From NCBI GenBank assembly GCA_022835595.1, contig BQUP01000012.1, forward strand, positions 307,000-370,999: DNA of 64,000 nucleotides, written 5' to 3'. Made by a program: the position numbers and the translations under genes. Positions 1 to 10,161 of this stretch are shown piece after piece (the stretch's first letter is position 1; each line of letters opens with the position of its first letter). This DNA is from Cystobasidium ongulense. Lineage: Eukaryota > Basidiomycota > Cystobasidiomycetes > Cystobasidiales > Cystobasidiaceae. The notes beneath the pieces were generated by a model that made no database searches, was not told the DNA's origin, and was given only the letters and a program-made list of their open reading frames with translations.

Positions 1-1843
1 CCGCGTGCAACTGGAAAGGAGACGTCAGATTATCGGCTGTGATTCAGACATCTAGCGCGAGACGATAATTGTCTCACCTGCATAGACTGAAAGCAATTCT
101 GGAGCAGTAGGGATGCCTGTACCACCTTCTTCAACAGGCAGTATAGGTATCCGGATACCGTAGATACCCTCCAAGATGACCTTGGGTACTCTTGCGCATA
201 CCAGATCAACAGGTGCGGTATGTTCTCTCATCTGATCAATGGGCAGTACACCATCGCACACCATTCCGGCTTTCGTAGTAGCGAATTGAGGGAAAACTAG
301 ACCAGGACAATCGCAAAGTACGATTTCTTCTGATAGATGGATAGTCTGGAAGTTCTTCGTATGTCCGGGTGTCGATGAAACTGAAACTTTCTTTTGTCCT
401 ACAAGTGCATTGATAGTACTCGATTTACCGACATTGGGATAACCTACCAAACCTACGCAGAATTTAGGTGTTGGTTTACCTGGAATCGCAAATTGTTCAA
501 GATCGGGTGTGAGTGACAGGAATAATGCTTCTAGCTCTTCGACACCGAGAATGTGTGTGCGATGTTCTGGGGCAGCTGAGCCTGAGAGACGAATTTCATC
601 GTCCATCTGCTTTGCGAGTTCCGCATCACTGTCTACGGACTGTTCACGTGAACCCGATGAGCCAGCTACTGATGCAGATTCGTCATTCTCATCTTCCTCC
701 TCCTCATCCTCGTCTTCTTCCTCCTCTTCCTCACTGTCAGAGTCCTGCTCGTAGTAAGCAGGTACTGCTGGCTCCTCTCCACGGAGCTGAGCCAATTGCT
801 GCTCCCTCAAAGCTTCGGCCTCTTGTAATTCCACAGCATCTAAAGCTGAAAAGAAAGCGTAATTGATATCTAACGCATCAAAGTAATCCGCCCAAGCATT
901 TCTCTGATTTTCAGTAAGTAAATCAGCTTTATTGATGATGAGTAGATTCTTTCTCAATCCAGCTCCTGCTTTTATATCTGATGTGAATCCAACTTCTTTT
1001 ACGTAGGTTTCCAAATCTTCACATCGGAAACCTAATGGATTACGTGCATCGACAATTTGTACGACTAGATGGGATCTCTCGATTGTTCGCCAGAGTTGAC
1101 GCCAGACTGAAAGATTACGCTCGAAGGGAGTCAGAAGGAGTCCTTCACGATCTTCCATACTGAAATCATTCTTGTATTAATTATACGCATTTATGTCAAG
1201 ACATGGGTCAAGCTGGCTACTCACTCGGCTAGACCCTTTCGCCACTCGAGGAACTCTTCACGCTCAAGTTTCTCTAGTGCTGTCTTGTCCATATCTCTAG
1301 ACCAGCCAGGTCGTCTTGGCACTTTGAGACGTTCTCTATTCTCCCTATGTCGCCTTTTGGCTTCCGTCTCTTGTTCCTCAGTCAGAAGATAAGGGTTATG
1401 CATCTTTATGACACTTGAGGAAGGCATGACTTGAATGTTTCGTTCTCGCTCTAAGCAATGGAGGGGGCAAGTCACGTAGCATCAGTACCATTATCAAGAC
1501 TTGATATTATTTGAGCGAGTCCAGCTGTCCCGACTCACCAGCAGCAAAGTCTGTTTCAGCAAGCTGGGCAGTATTCAAAAATTCGTCCAAATCATTCTCC
1601 TGCGTAATAGACATCAAGCCCGAGGGCAAGTCTGTATTGTGTAGAGCCTCTTCATAGAGTCTCTTCTGCTCCTTGACACGTCTGTTGATGATGGCTCGTC
1701 CTAGACCGGAAGCATCTTTCTTTGCTTTCGCAGTACTGCTCTTTGGCTTTGGCCTTGGTCGTGATAGATCTGGTGCTCCGGGCTGGTTGTAGCATCCCAT
1801 CAGCAGGGATCATCTAACACTGCTACACTATGCAACTCACCAT
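1..1843 (-). CDS. LSG1: Large-subunit GTPase Lsg1, 3' end cut by window edge
   Basis: Cytoplasmic circularly permuted GTPase that releases the export adaptor Nmd3 from pre-60S ribosomes. Joined exons read, on the minus strand, 1800-1539, 1450-1225, 1159-78 and 10-1, with phases that fit and GT-AG borders. Visible are the G4-type NKAD (in IINKADLL), then a G1 P-loop GYPNVGKSS, G2/G3 motifs TPGHTKN and DCPGL: the permuted order typical of the YlqF/Lsg1 family. A very acidic Glu/Asp stretch lies between G4 and G1, as in other Lsg1 proteins. The last visible exon begins a conserved ARG motif and runs off the window. The start is ambiguous: ATG 1800-1798 is open, but a perfect GTGAGT donor follows directly after ATG 1843-1841, and an acceptor at 1783 would splice that ATG in frame to Pro-Gly-Ala. 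Identity is certain, the first codon is not. Confidence 0.93.
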
Positions 1844-2018
1844 GATTGCTGGTAGCTAGTGTTTTGTAGTGATTGTTGGAAGCAAGACGTGCAGCATTAT
1901 TTGTGATCATTCTTGTTCTTGCTCTTGTAGACGCCGACGCAATCGACACGCTTCACTTCTGCTTCCTCCATTACCTCAAGCAACAACAGCAGCAAGCTCG
2001 CACTCGGCATCATTCAAC

Positions 2019-3182
2019 ATGTCCAGAAGCTCGTATGACCGCTTCCTGACGGTCTTCAGTCCTGTAAGTGTCAAAGTGCCCCGAGTCGACGGCATCACCA
2101 GCTTACGACGCACCCATTCAATGATGATGTTGCGCTATACCTGCAGGAGGGACGTCTCTTTCAAGTTGGTGAGTCGTACAGCAGCTATCTGTGTGTCTAT
2201 GCATGCAATTCCTGAGTTGCCCTTTCCACCATCGCAGAGTACGCCTTCAAGGCCATCTCAGGTTCAGGTCAGACCGCGATTGCGATACGAGGCGAAGACA
2301 CAGCGGTTGTGATTACGCAGAAGAAGGTCCCTGTAGGTTGCCTTCAGGTATTCTGTATTCATGAATATGCACTTAAACCTCCGTCCTTGTCGTTCGGGCC
2401 ATCCACATCATCAGGACAAGTTGCTCGACCCAAAGACCGTCACCCACCTATTCAGCATCACACCAAAGATTGGCTGCGTCGTTACTGGTCTGATTGGTAG
2501 GTTGTTACATACATTATACTCGAAAACTATCTATACTAACAGATGAGGGTACTGCAGCCGATGGAAGAGCGCAAATACAGCGATGTCAAGCAGAGGCAGC
2601 CGAGTTCCGATACAAGCATGGCTACGACATTACGCCTGACCTGTTAGCAAAGAGGATAGCAAACATCAACCAAGTATACACTCAACGAGCAGCAATGCGT
2701 CCACTTGGTATCTGTAAGTCCAAGCCCAGCCCTGGAGCCACCTGATTTATACTGAGAGGTACCCTCCTTACAGCCCTCATCATCATCGGTATAGACGAAG
2801 AACGCGGTCCTCAAGTCTTCAAGCTTGATCCTGCAGGGTATTATGTCGGTTTCAAAGCCACAGCAACAGGACAAAAACAACAAGAGAGCATGAATCACTT
2901 GGAACGGCTCTTCAAGAAGGACGAAGGTCAGGTTCTAAAGCTAAACAAGGAAGAGGTTGTAGAATCAGCAATTTCCGCATTAAGCTCGGTGTGCGCGACT
3001 GACTTCAAGGCAACGGAAATCGAGATTGGCATCTGCTCGACTACAGAGGAGGACTCCAAGTACAGGACGGTGAGTGGTCCTTGACTGGAGTTTAACGATC
3101 TACGTGCTGACTGCTGACGCCCTTGCAGATGTCAATCGAAGAGATTGATGGCTACTTGCAGAGATTGGGCGAGAAGGATTGA
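2019..3182 (+). CDS. SCL1: 20S proteasome alpha-1 subunit (alpha type 6)
   Basis: Outer-ring subunit of the 20S proteasome core. Seven exons (2019-2063, 2147-2168, 2238-2332, 2415-2496, 2558-2713, 2774-3069, 3129-3182) sum to exactly 250 codons, giving 249 residues, the usual family length. It starts [19 protein letters not shown], the conserved N-terminal alpha-subunit signature, followed by QVEYAFKAI and the [19 protein letters not shown] block. The [10 protein letters not shown] and [19 protein letters not shown] segments are typical of alpha-1. It is catalytically inactive, as all alpha subunits are. Introns are 59 to 83 nt. The reading frame is open upstream of ATG 2019, but the family start is clear. 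Confidence 0.97.
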
Positions 3183-3436
3183 ATGGAAATTGGTTGAATG
3201 AATCGTCAGTGTATCTGTATCATTTCCTTTTCACTTTGCAAATCAAAAGTTGAGGTGGCCTGAGTGGGCTGTCAAGAGAAACTGGGTCGTCGAACGCAGC
3301 CTAACATGCATGGCCATTGCTGTCCAATCTTTTCTGAATAAGCTTATGTTGCATCTGGGTATATAAGTAGTTGCTATTGTAGCCGTGACCTCATCTCTAA
3401 CTAAGCTGATTTCAATGGTCGTCACTCATATCGGCA

Positions 3437-4023
3437 CTATCTCATGTTCGTTGCGCCGCCGGTCTGTGAGGAGGGAAGAATGGAAAGATAGTCAGCGCAT
3501 CGACTACAGCTTAACAGACGGGCATGAGTGCGACCTACCATGATGGCATCTATCTCAGACTCTTCGAGAAGCGGCCGTTGCCAGTATCGAGGCGGCATGT
3601 CATAGAACTCCTCAAAGTCGGCAGGAGGCAAGCCTTTCGACGATGACGATGAAGATGGAGCTGGCTTTTGCTGCCGAGGCTGTGATGTAGATGCAGATGA
3701 AGTCGTCGAAGAAGCAGAGGATGAAGGTGTTTTGGGTTGACTTGAAGCCGGCTTTCCCTTGCCGAATGCGTTAAAGTCTATGCCTTTCGGCGCCATAGGA
3801 TGCGGCTGCCCAGGTTTCGAGTCTAGATGCATGAGCAGATGGAGTCAGAATCCATATATCGTGCTAAAGACTACCATTATTGCCCACCGTGATGCCTCGT
3901 CTTTGCGTCGAAATGAATCATAGGCTTCCGGCCTGCCCCGTTTTGTTGCGGCGCGCTGGATGCATGGCGCGAGCTGATGATGCGCCTGATGGCCAGACGG
4001 GCTTGTGTGTACGGTATCGACAT
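3437..4023 (-). CDS. Small predicted mitochondrial protein, function unknown
   Basis: Three exons (4023-3888, 3822-3539, 3463-3437) give 148 residues. All phases fit, and the last intron (75 nt) has GTAGGT, a GCTGAC branch and CTCACAG. The N-terminus MSIPYTQARLAIRRIISSRH is arginine-rich, lacks acidic residues and looks like a mitochondrial presequence. A Ser/Gln/Lys-rich linker follows. The C-terminus is ordered-looking: DFEEFYDMPPRYWQRPLLEE, then SEIDAIMTGGA. I do not recognise the family. The PPRYW and GGA motifs suggest a conserved fungal protein rather than chance. It is divergent from the uL24m gene, with 128 bp between the two start codons, so the pair may share a promoter, which fits a mitochondrial role by association only. 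Confidence 0.72.
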
Positions 4024-4151
4024 GCTTGTGGTGTAGCTGGACCTGTCAGTCAAATGGCGATGTGGTCCGAAGGCAGGATGGGCGTGACTTGAAAGCACCA
4101 AGTGTCGATGATCTTGCTTGCCCTCTCGCCCATCACCAACAAGCTACAACA

Positions 4152-5164
4152 ATGACAGTCAAGCAGCCCATAACAGTAGGCAAGCTCGCGCAGAGGTCCT
4201 TTGAACATCTCATCGAGACAGGCAAGAAGTCAGACCGCAAGCTTGTCCCTCGAAGAGTCCAGCACAAGCCGGCATGGGTCAATCCGAAAGATCGTATACC
4301 TCTGTGGAATGTCAGCGCTGGAGACAGAGTTAAAGTGCTTGCAGGCAGCAACAAGGGCAAGTTCGGTACGGTGGACTGGGTGAATAGATCCATGAACAGG
4401 GTGTATCTCCGCGAAACTGAGTTCTCGGTGAGTATCGCTTGTGTTCAAGCTTCCAAATTTCAAAGATGCTGATGCTAGACATTGCAACACAGCGGACGAG
4501 GCCAGTGCCTACAGCAAAGAAGAACTCCATCTTCAATGATCCCTCTTTCGTACCTGACCAGAAGGTGTACAGTCCCGTTCCCATCCATTACTCGAATGTC
4601 GCGCTCGTACTGCAGCGCTCGCCTGAACAAGAAGCAAGAGACGAGTTCGCAAGATCATCAGCGTCCTCCTCTGCTTCGACAAGCACCTCTACCGCACTTC
4701 CTGAGGTAGTAGCTACAAGAGTCAAGGCTACAAACGTACACTACAACTGGAAAGCTCGCCGCTGGAACTGGCAGAGACTCGCTGAGAACGTAGCAGAGAT
4801 CGATCCAGTGACAGGTCACAAGCATTCTGTAGAATGGCCAAGGAAGGAGAGACTCATCAAGTTTAAGCCTGGTAAACCGTATATTCGTGAGTTTGCCTTG
4901 TCATCATCTCGGACTTACTGGCTCCTGCTGATCGTACTATACGCATTGCTCATCAATTTGTACATACTTTTTACAGCCGCCAACGCAGGTCCTTTCGATA
5001 CACCCTACGAAGAGTCTTCGAAAGCTACATTCGTACCACCTGAAGATCCAGTACAAGAACCACCCAAGGAGCTTAAGATTCGCGATATCGAGTTTGTCAA
5101 TGTTTATGGAAGAGCAAGACGCAATGAGGCGTGGCATGCTCGGAAAGCCGAAGAGCAGCTTTAA
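4152..5164 (+). CDS. MRPL40: Mitochondrial large ribosomal subunit protein uL24m
   Basis: Ribosomal protein of the mitoribosome large subunit. Exons 4152-4427, 4493-4886 and 4977-5164 sum to 286 codons (285 residues). A KOW motif is visible near residues 55-85 (AGDRVKVLAGSNKGKFGTVD), the defining feature of uL24. It is followed by a segment with YSPVPIHYSNVALVL, which resembles the fungal Mrpl40 family. The C-terminal extension, about 180 residues, is typical of mitochondrial versions. The N-terminus is short, without an obvious strong presequence. The second intron would otherwise be read as a false membrane segment (positions about 4887-4976); removing it restores a soluble protein. Confidence 0.9.
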
Positions 5165-5235
5165 GTACAGCAATGCAATCAGAGTCTAGAGCTTTCAGTA
5201 TTCCTCTTCTTCGTCATTATTCTTATCCAGCTTGT

Positions 5236-6308
5236 CTAATCTACTTCCTCCATGTAATCACTCTTTTCCTCCAGCTCATCATAGTCTTCTTCCTCCGTGT
5301 CCTCACTTTCGTCCTCCAGCTCGTCGTCGACGAACTCCTCTTCCCTTTCCTCTTCATCTTCATCCTCCTCGTACTCGTCTTTGTCTGTACCGCTTCCACC
5401 GTGAACAGAAAGACCAATGAGTCTTGGAATGACAGGCTCCTTGCATGACATGTCGTACTCTTTGATTGCCTGCTTCAGCTTTTCAAATCCTCCCTCCCTG
5501 AGGCGTTTATCCTCTGCCAAACTTCGCAAGTGTTAGTAACGGTACAAAGAGCTTATAATGGTATAGACTTACTCGTACAGCTTCGCGACCGACAGCCCTG
5601 TCTTTTCACTAGCCGCGATGAATGCATTGGTTCCGATACCGTATTGGCGACATGCGCGAACGATCATCTCGTAGTCGCGGTGATCAGGCGCTCGCTTGTA
5701 GTCTGCACCTGCACGTGAATCGCAAACACGATACACATTCCTCATGACTTTGGTCATATCCGGGTACTTTTCTTCCCTGGCTTTTCTCATCGCAAAAGTG
5801 TCAGTATACTGCCGACTGCACTCATACGCACCGAGGTAGACTATGCTTACATTCGAAAGTGCCTTCAGGCGAGCACATGCCCACTGCCAGTCCCGCTGGT
5901 TCTTCTTGAACCAGCGCCTCTGTTGATCCTAAATAGAGGACGGGCACCGTGATGTGTGTGTTGACCCAAACAGCGCACACCATCCTGTTTCAGCTGTATG
6001 TGCACCAGTTTATGTACAAGTGCTGCACCAAAGCGAAACAAAGGCGGTGATATCAGCGGTGAGAGGTCTGTACAGATTGATGCCGGAGGTTGCTCACTGG
6101 GTGGTGCACATATGCAGCTATTGCAGGTTTTCTTTTTACATTTACATTTTGACCTCTCCCCCGCAGGAGAGGTGCAGAAGCAAGAGTAATAGTCTGTTCG
6201 AGCGCGCTTTTGCGCCTCAAAGTCCTTGTTGTACACACGATTGACACTTGACAGGCACCTTTCAAAGGATGCGAGATATGTGGGCTTAACTTTTGTGTCC
6301 ACGGACAT
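5236..6308 (-). CDS. Unknown protein with very acidic C-terminal tail
   Basis: My exon model (6308-6146, 6067-6006, 5928-5573, 5521-5236) gives 288 residues with matching phases. The two downstream exons are well supported: the large one contains WFKKNQRDWQWACARLKAL and NVYRVCDSRAGADYKRAPD, and the intron before the last exon has GTAAGT and a CTAAC branch. The two upstream exons, starting MSVDTKVKPTYL, are less certain. The last 50 or so residues are almost pure Glu/Asp with a few Tyr, Ser and Lys. I do not recognise a domain. It converges on the uL24m gene, only 71 bp apart stop to stop, so the 3' UTRs must be short or overlap. Confidence 0.55.
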
Positions 6309-6823
6309 TTTCCGTATATCTTCCAATGTGGAGACAAACAAGTCACAAGGCGAGCGAAAGGAAGCTTGAAGGCATAGGCGTATTGTGATTGCAGCACTTG
6401 AACATAGTATGGTGCATATATATTGCCCTCAAGCAGGAACGACCCGCAACGCAACAGTACTTATCATTACGGCGACGTGCGGTGTACGAATTTCAAGCAC
6501 TTGACTCTACGGTCCGACGGAAGGTCAGCTGTGCCATATAGACGGAAAGTATGTTGTGCTTCATCTGGATGATACATTGCGAAGATAGATCATGCTTCTT
6601 AGTCTATCATGGAAGGAATGGCGTAGCAGTCGTTGCTACGCCCTATGTGTGTGAATACTTGGCGACATCTATCCGCGTCTTCCAGTAGTGGCTGAGACAT
6701 GGCGGGAATTCTCGGCTTTAGCCCAGCAAGTGAGCCGCTTATCAAGTGAACGTGCTATCAGGCATAGGTCTTGGGACTTCGAGCCGGAGAGCTATGCGAC
6801 GGTGGTGCTGTGCTGCTTTGAAG

Positions 6824-6920
6824 TGCTGTGGGTAGATCTGGAAGACAGTATAATAGAGGAGAAGTCTTGCGTTGAGACCATTCTCCTCTATTATACTTTC
6901 TCCCAGATCTACCCACAGCA
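6824..6920. repeat. Long near-perfect inverted repeat (hairpin)
   Basis: Arms 6824-6863 and 6881-6920 are reverse complements over 40 nt with 38 matches, separated by 17 nt. No target-site duplication or transposase is visible. The RNA would fold into a stem resembling a small-RNA precursor; equally it could be a MITE-like relic. The rest of 6309-7061 holds no gene I can support. Confidence 0.85.
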
Positions 6921-7061
6921 TCATCAAGGTTCTCGACTTACAGAATGCTTGGGTAGAAAGTAGAGGCAGGTTGGATACGGTTTGTCGTCTAAACGTAGGA
7001 TGATCGGGATGGATAGCGCTGATAACCTTCAAACCGACTGCTCGCATTGAATAGCTGAACC

Positions 7062-7610
7062 ATGGCGCAGATACCTGATGAGCGTGAGTTGGATACCTCT
7101 GATTGGCAGCCTTGGGCATCTGGAAGCTGACATGGCTATCCTGCAGTAAAAGCGAGGCCGTTCCTACTGATCGCCAAGTAGGCTTTGCAGTGCTGTGAAA
7201 TGGAAGAGTAGTGCCGGGTACTCACACGCTTTCGTAGGTTTGGCATCCATCCTGGCAAAGAAGCACGGGCGATGGAGCTTCTCCTACCCATTCAGCGAAT
7301 TGCGACCTCTGCCGCTGAGCCTGGCTGCTTGACGTATCGCATTAATCGTACTTTAGACGGAAGCCAGGTACTGGTGTATGAAGAATACTTGAATGAGGAA
7401 GCGTACAAGGTGAGAGAGTTACCTCCAAGGTCGTGTGCGACCTGTCAATTAGAAGGAGAGTACTGATACACTACGTCTAATTTTTTTCGCTATCATCTCC
7501 CACAGACACACCTCGCCACATCAGAATATAAAGCTTTCATGAAAGCGAAAGATGCAGAAAGTCTCCTAAGCTACCTCGACTTAAATTTCATGGAGGAAGT
7601 CAAATCGTGA
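7062..7610 (+). CDS. ABM-fold monooxygenase-like small protein
   Basis: Four exons (7062-7083, 7147-7177, 7238-7409, 7506-7610) sum to 110 codons, giving 109 residues, the usual size for a single antibiotic-biosynthesis-monooxygenase (dimeric ferredoxin-like) domain. The order of features fits: a first strand with PFLLIAKF, then PGKEARAMELL, then EPGCLTYRINRTLDGSQ, then VYEEYLNEEAYKTHLAT and SEYKAFM, matching the family pattern of a Glu-Pro-Gly-Cys turn and a Y-E-x-[YW] strand with helix. Such proteins act on quinols or other small aromatic compounds, often without a cofactor, but the substrate cannot be told here. The second exon is only 31 nt. The first two exons are inferred from phase and GT-AG borders. 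Confidence 0.78.
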
Positions 7611-7797
7611 ATCAGTGTACAGCCCGGTCTGTAGGTAAATGAGTCGTGCTAAATTACAAATCGTGGATACTGCCTGTGGGACTGTACTGCGACTGTGTAC
7701 TTCTAAGCTGAGCTACAATAGATATTCGTGACAAACATGTGTACAAACACGGGTATAGCGAACGTAGAATGCTGCGACTATATGGCTGCGGGGCCTT

Positions 7798-7811
7798 TTT
7801 TTTTTTTTTTC
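7798..7811. repeat. Homopolymer T run (A run after a stop codon)
   Basis: Fourteen T on the plus strand read, on the minus strand, as a run of A that begins with the last base of the TGA stop of the gene ending at 7810. It may be a slippery homopolymer of the 3' UTR. It is unlikely to be a retrocopy mark because that gene has introns. Confidence 0.8.
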
Positions 7812-9217
7812 AAGTCCCTTTGAATAGTTTGCTCGGAGACAGGGCTGTCCACGCCGGTGGCAGAACACCTTTCTCCGTTACGAGACTTTCGTCCATGACC
7901 TCTAGTACATCATCAAACCGTGCTTCAGTACTTTTCTCACTGCCAAAAAGCGTTTTCGAGGCGCGCGGGGTGCACGTGATTTGCTTTGGCGTAAAAGCGA
8001 TAAGAGGCTGGCTGGTATCTGAGGCTAGCAATGACGTTTCTTCTTTGGACCTCTCTGACACCGTTGGACTTTGTAGACCTTCAAACTGAGGCCCGACGAT
8101 CTCTTCTGTCAGTGGGGATATCCGGACCTGCTTTTGTCTTGGACTGCTATTCTCGATTTGACTTTCAAGCCGCGATGGTGAATCGATATCAATAGCTAAT
8201 TTATTCTCTTCGGCTATGCATGGAGTATTCGGAGCTTCTGGAATTGTAGCAAGCGACAGGTCGATGGCGTCTGATAGTCTGTAAGGGCGGCGTACGGCAG
8301 ATGAGGCAGTGATGAGGGGAGCTGCCGGGGTTTGCCAGCTAGAAACAGCAACTGACGATGGAGTAGATGAAAGCTGATGCGTACGTGAAGCCAAGTTGTT
8401 AGGTACCAGCCGCGACTGACCGACTTCGGCAGCAACTAGCTTCTGTTCAATCGCTGTCGCCCAATCTTGAATCTTGGTAAATGATTGCTGAACTTCTTCT
8501 TTCCACTCTCCTACCGCATCGAACGACGCTTGAGTATTCACAAATCCAGTCTCGCACAATTCTTGCAGTTCTTGTATGGAATGCTGAAATTCTTGACGTT
8601 GTTGTGCAAGTCGAGTGTCTATTAGCTCGATCACCTGTTCTTCAGTCAAGACAGGCGGTTGCGCTGGCAGAGTTGAGAGGCGAGCTACGAGGTCGTCTAC
8701 CGTAGCCTGCAGTCGAGCTATTATAACCTGATTGTCGGCGCCCTGCCTGCTTGTGGAAGCTTGCAAAGACTCGCCATGACTTGTTTGGCAATTCACTTTC
8801 TTGCTAGCTTGGGACGTTGACTGTTCTGCAGAGCGCTTCTGCGGTATCAAAGGTCGGCTAGCTGTGCTTTTGCCAAGACGAGAACCTATTCTATCGCATT
8901 TGACGAGCTGGAGGACCCGGCCAGAGTGCCTAGAGTCATATGTTTTGGTTTAAATGGGCCTCACTTGTTGTGTTTATCAAGATGGCCGGCGCTCACTCAT
9001 TGACGAAATGCTCTACAAGCTCAGCATCCAGAGCGACCTTGGTGCGTTGAGTGTTGCCAATGCTATGTATCTGTGTATCTTCGCAAGTCAGCTTCAAAGC
9101 TACACCAGCGGTGAACGGTATCTTTACCTGACACAGTTCTTGCACTTGGGTGCGCTTCAGCTCTTTCAGAGCTGTCTGCAACGCATTGCGCTCCCGAGTG
9201 ACTCGCAAGCTGTCCAT
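7810..9217 (-). CDS. Unknown coiled-coil protein
   Basis: Exons 9217-9128, 9070-8997 and 8929-7810 sum to 428 codons (427 residues). It starts MDSLRVTRERNALQTALKEL, a predicted coiled coil. A second coiled coil lies in the middle (LQATVDDLVARLSTL and QRQEFQHSIQELQELCETGF), flanked by Ser/Pro-rich, probably disordered segments. The C-terminal half has several SP and TP sites (SPRQKQVRISPLTEE, LSPSKLF), which could be kinase targets. The overall look, short coiled coils plus phosphosite-rich tails, resembles chromosome or cytoskeleton scaffold proteins, but I recognise no family and do not assign one. The first intron (57 nt) is in frame and could be retained. Confidence 0.62.
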
Positions 9218-9949
9218 AGTACGTCTGAGATGGTTCAGTGAGCCGAGTGCAGAGCAGCCTCGGAACGATTATATGGTTATGAAACAACATTTGTATCATC
9301 TTGCCAGTAGATTGCGAATAGGTCTATAATGCAACACGTGATCCTGCCCGGGCAAGGCAATAGTGCGTATTTATCGGTTGCATGCTGAACTCAGATAAGA
9401 ATCATAAGATGTGTGTAACCCACTCGTGTTCTACAACATCGCTGGATGCTGTTGGCCAAACCAAACCGATGCTGCTTTATCAAGCTGTGGAGCGAAATGC
9501 CGGCATACTATACGCCATCGACATTTCATGATCACGCATGCAAAGTGTGAGCTCTTGAAGGTATATTGAGGCGGTAGACAGCTGCCAGCTATTGGAGTCA
9601 CAAATTTCACTAAACAATGCTCTTCGCGTATATTCTGAGGACTCATCTAAGTCAGGTAGCCGAATATAGACATTCTGTAATCTGGTTATCTTGCCTGCCA
9701 GAAACAGTTCAATTTTTAAGCCTTTTTTGGTAGGCGCCCGGGAAGCTTTGTTTAAGTTATAGGTTGGAGAGAGTAGGCAATATGGCTTACCCATTAATTA
9801 GTGACTCCTACATATAGAGTTCGTGACAGTAGAAGCCTTGTACTCGGTGCGCTTCGCCTGTTCGCAGATGCGAAGAGCACTTTGAGCTCGGCATAAGTGA
9901 TCAATATTATTGCCATTTGAAGAAAAAGAATTCATCCAAGAGAATTCAA
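9218..9949. other. Non-coding stretch upstream of tRNA-Tyr
   Basis: About 730 bp with no gene I can support. A 104-codon minus-strand frame near 9480-9794 has no recognisable features or intron support. Confidence 0.5.
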
Positions 9950-10161
9950 CTCGCGATAGCTCAGTAAGCACTCAATCCAGAGTCACACACTATCAGTTCG
10001 TTGGCTTATATCTTCTCCCTCAGGCTGGAAGAGCATGGTTAGTCAACATTCGTCGCAAACTTCGGTTCGGCGGCCTCTAACAAATCCTCAACAACAGAGA
10101 CTGTAATGGATACCTTATCTAGCCCATCTCAGGGTCCTCGGTTCAATCCCGAGTCGCGAGA
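9950..10161 (+). tRNA. tRNA-Tyr(GTA) interrupted by three introns
   Basis: A 73-nt tRNA is recovered when three segments are removed: 9964-10023 (60 nt), 10038-10097 (60 nt) and 10107-10125 (19 nt). The acceptor stem CTCGCGA/TCGCGAG has 7 of 7 pairs, the D stem is GCTC/GAGC with loop AGCTGGAA, the anticodon stem is TGAGA/TCTCA, the loop CTGTAAA holds anticodon GTA at 10103-10105, the variable region is GGGTC and the T arm is CTCGG-TTCAATC-CCGAG. C1-G72 and A73 are the eukaryotic tyrosine identity elements. The 19-nt intron sits after A37, as in all eukaryotic tRNA-Tyr, and contains TAC that can pair with the anticodon. The other two introns lie at 14/15 (inside the A box) and 28/29, begin GTAAG and GTTAG and end CTCAG and ACAG. 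The second has CTCTAAC 17 nt before its end. A T5 terminator follows. Confidence 0.9.

Noticed and set aside
4887-4976. Apparent transmembrane segment in uL24m
   Set aside because: It is an intron with GTGAGT and TTTTTACAG borders that happens to stay open; splicing removes it.
9480-9794. 104-codon minus-strand frame
   Set aside because: No recognisable product; region otherwise looks non-coding.
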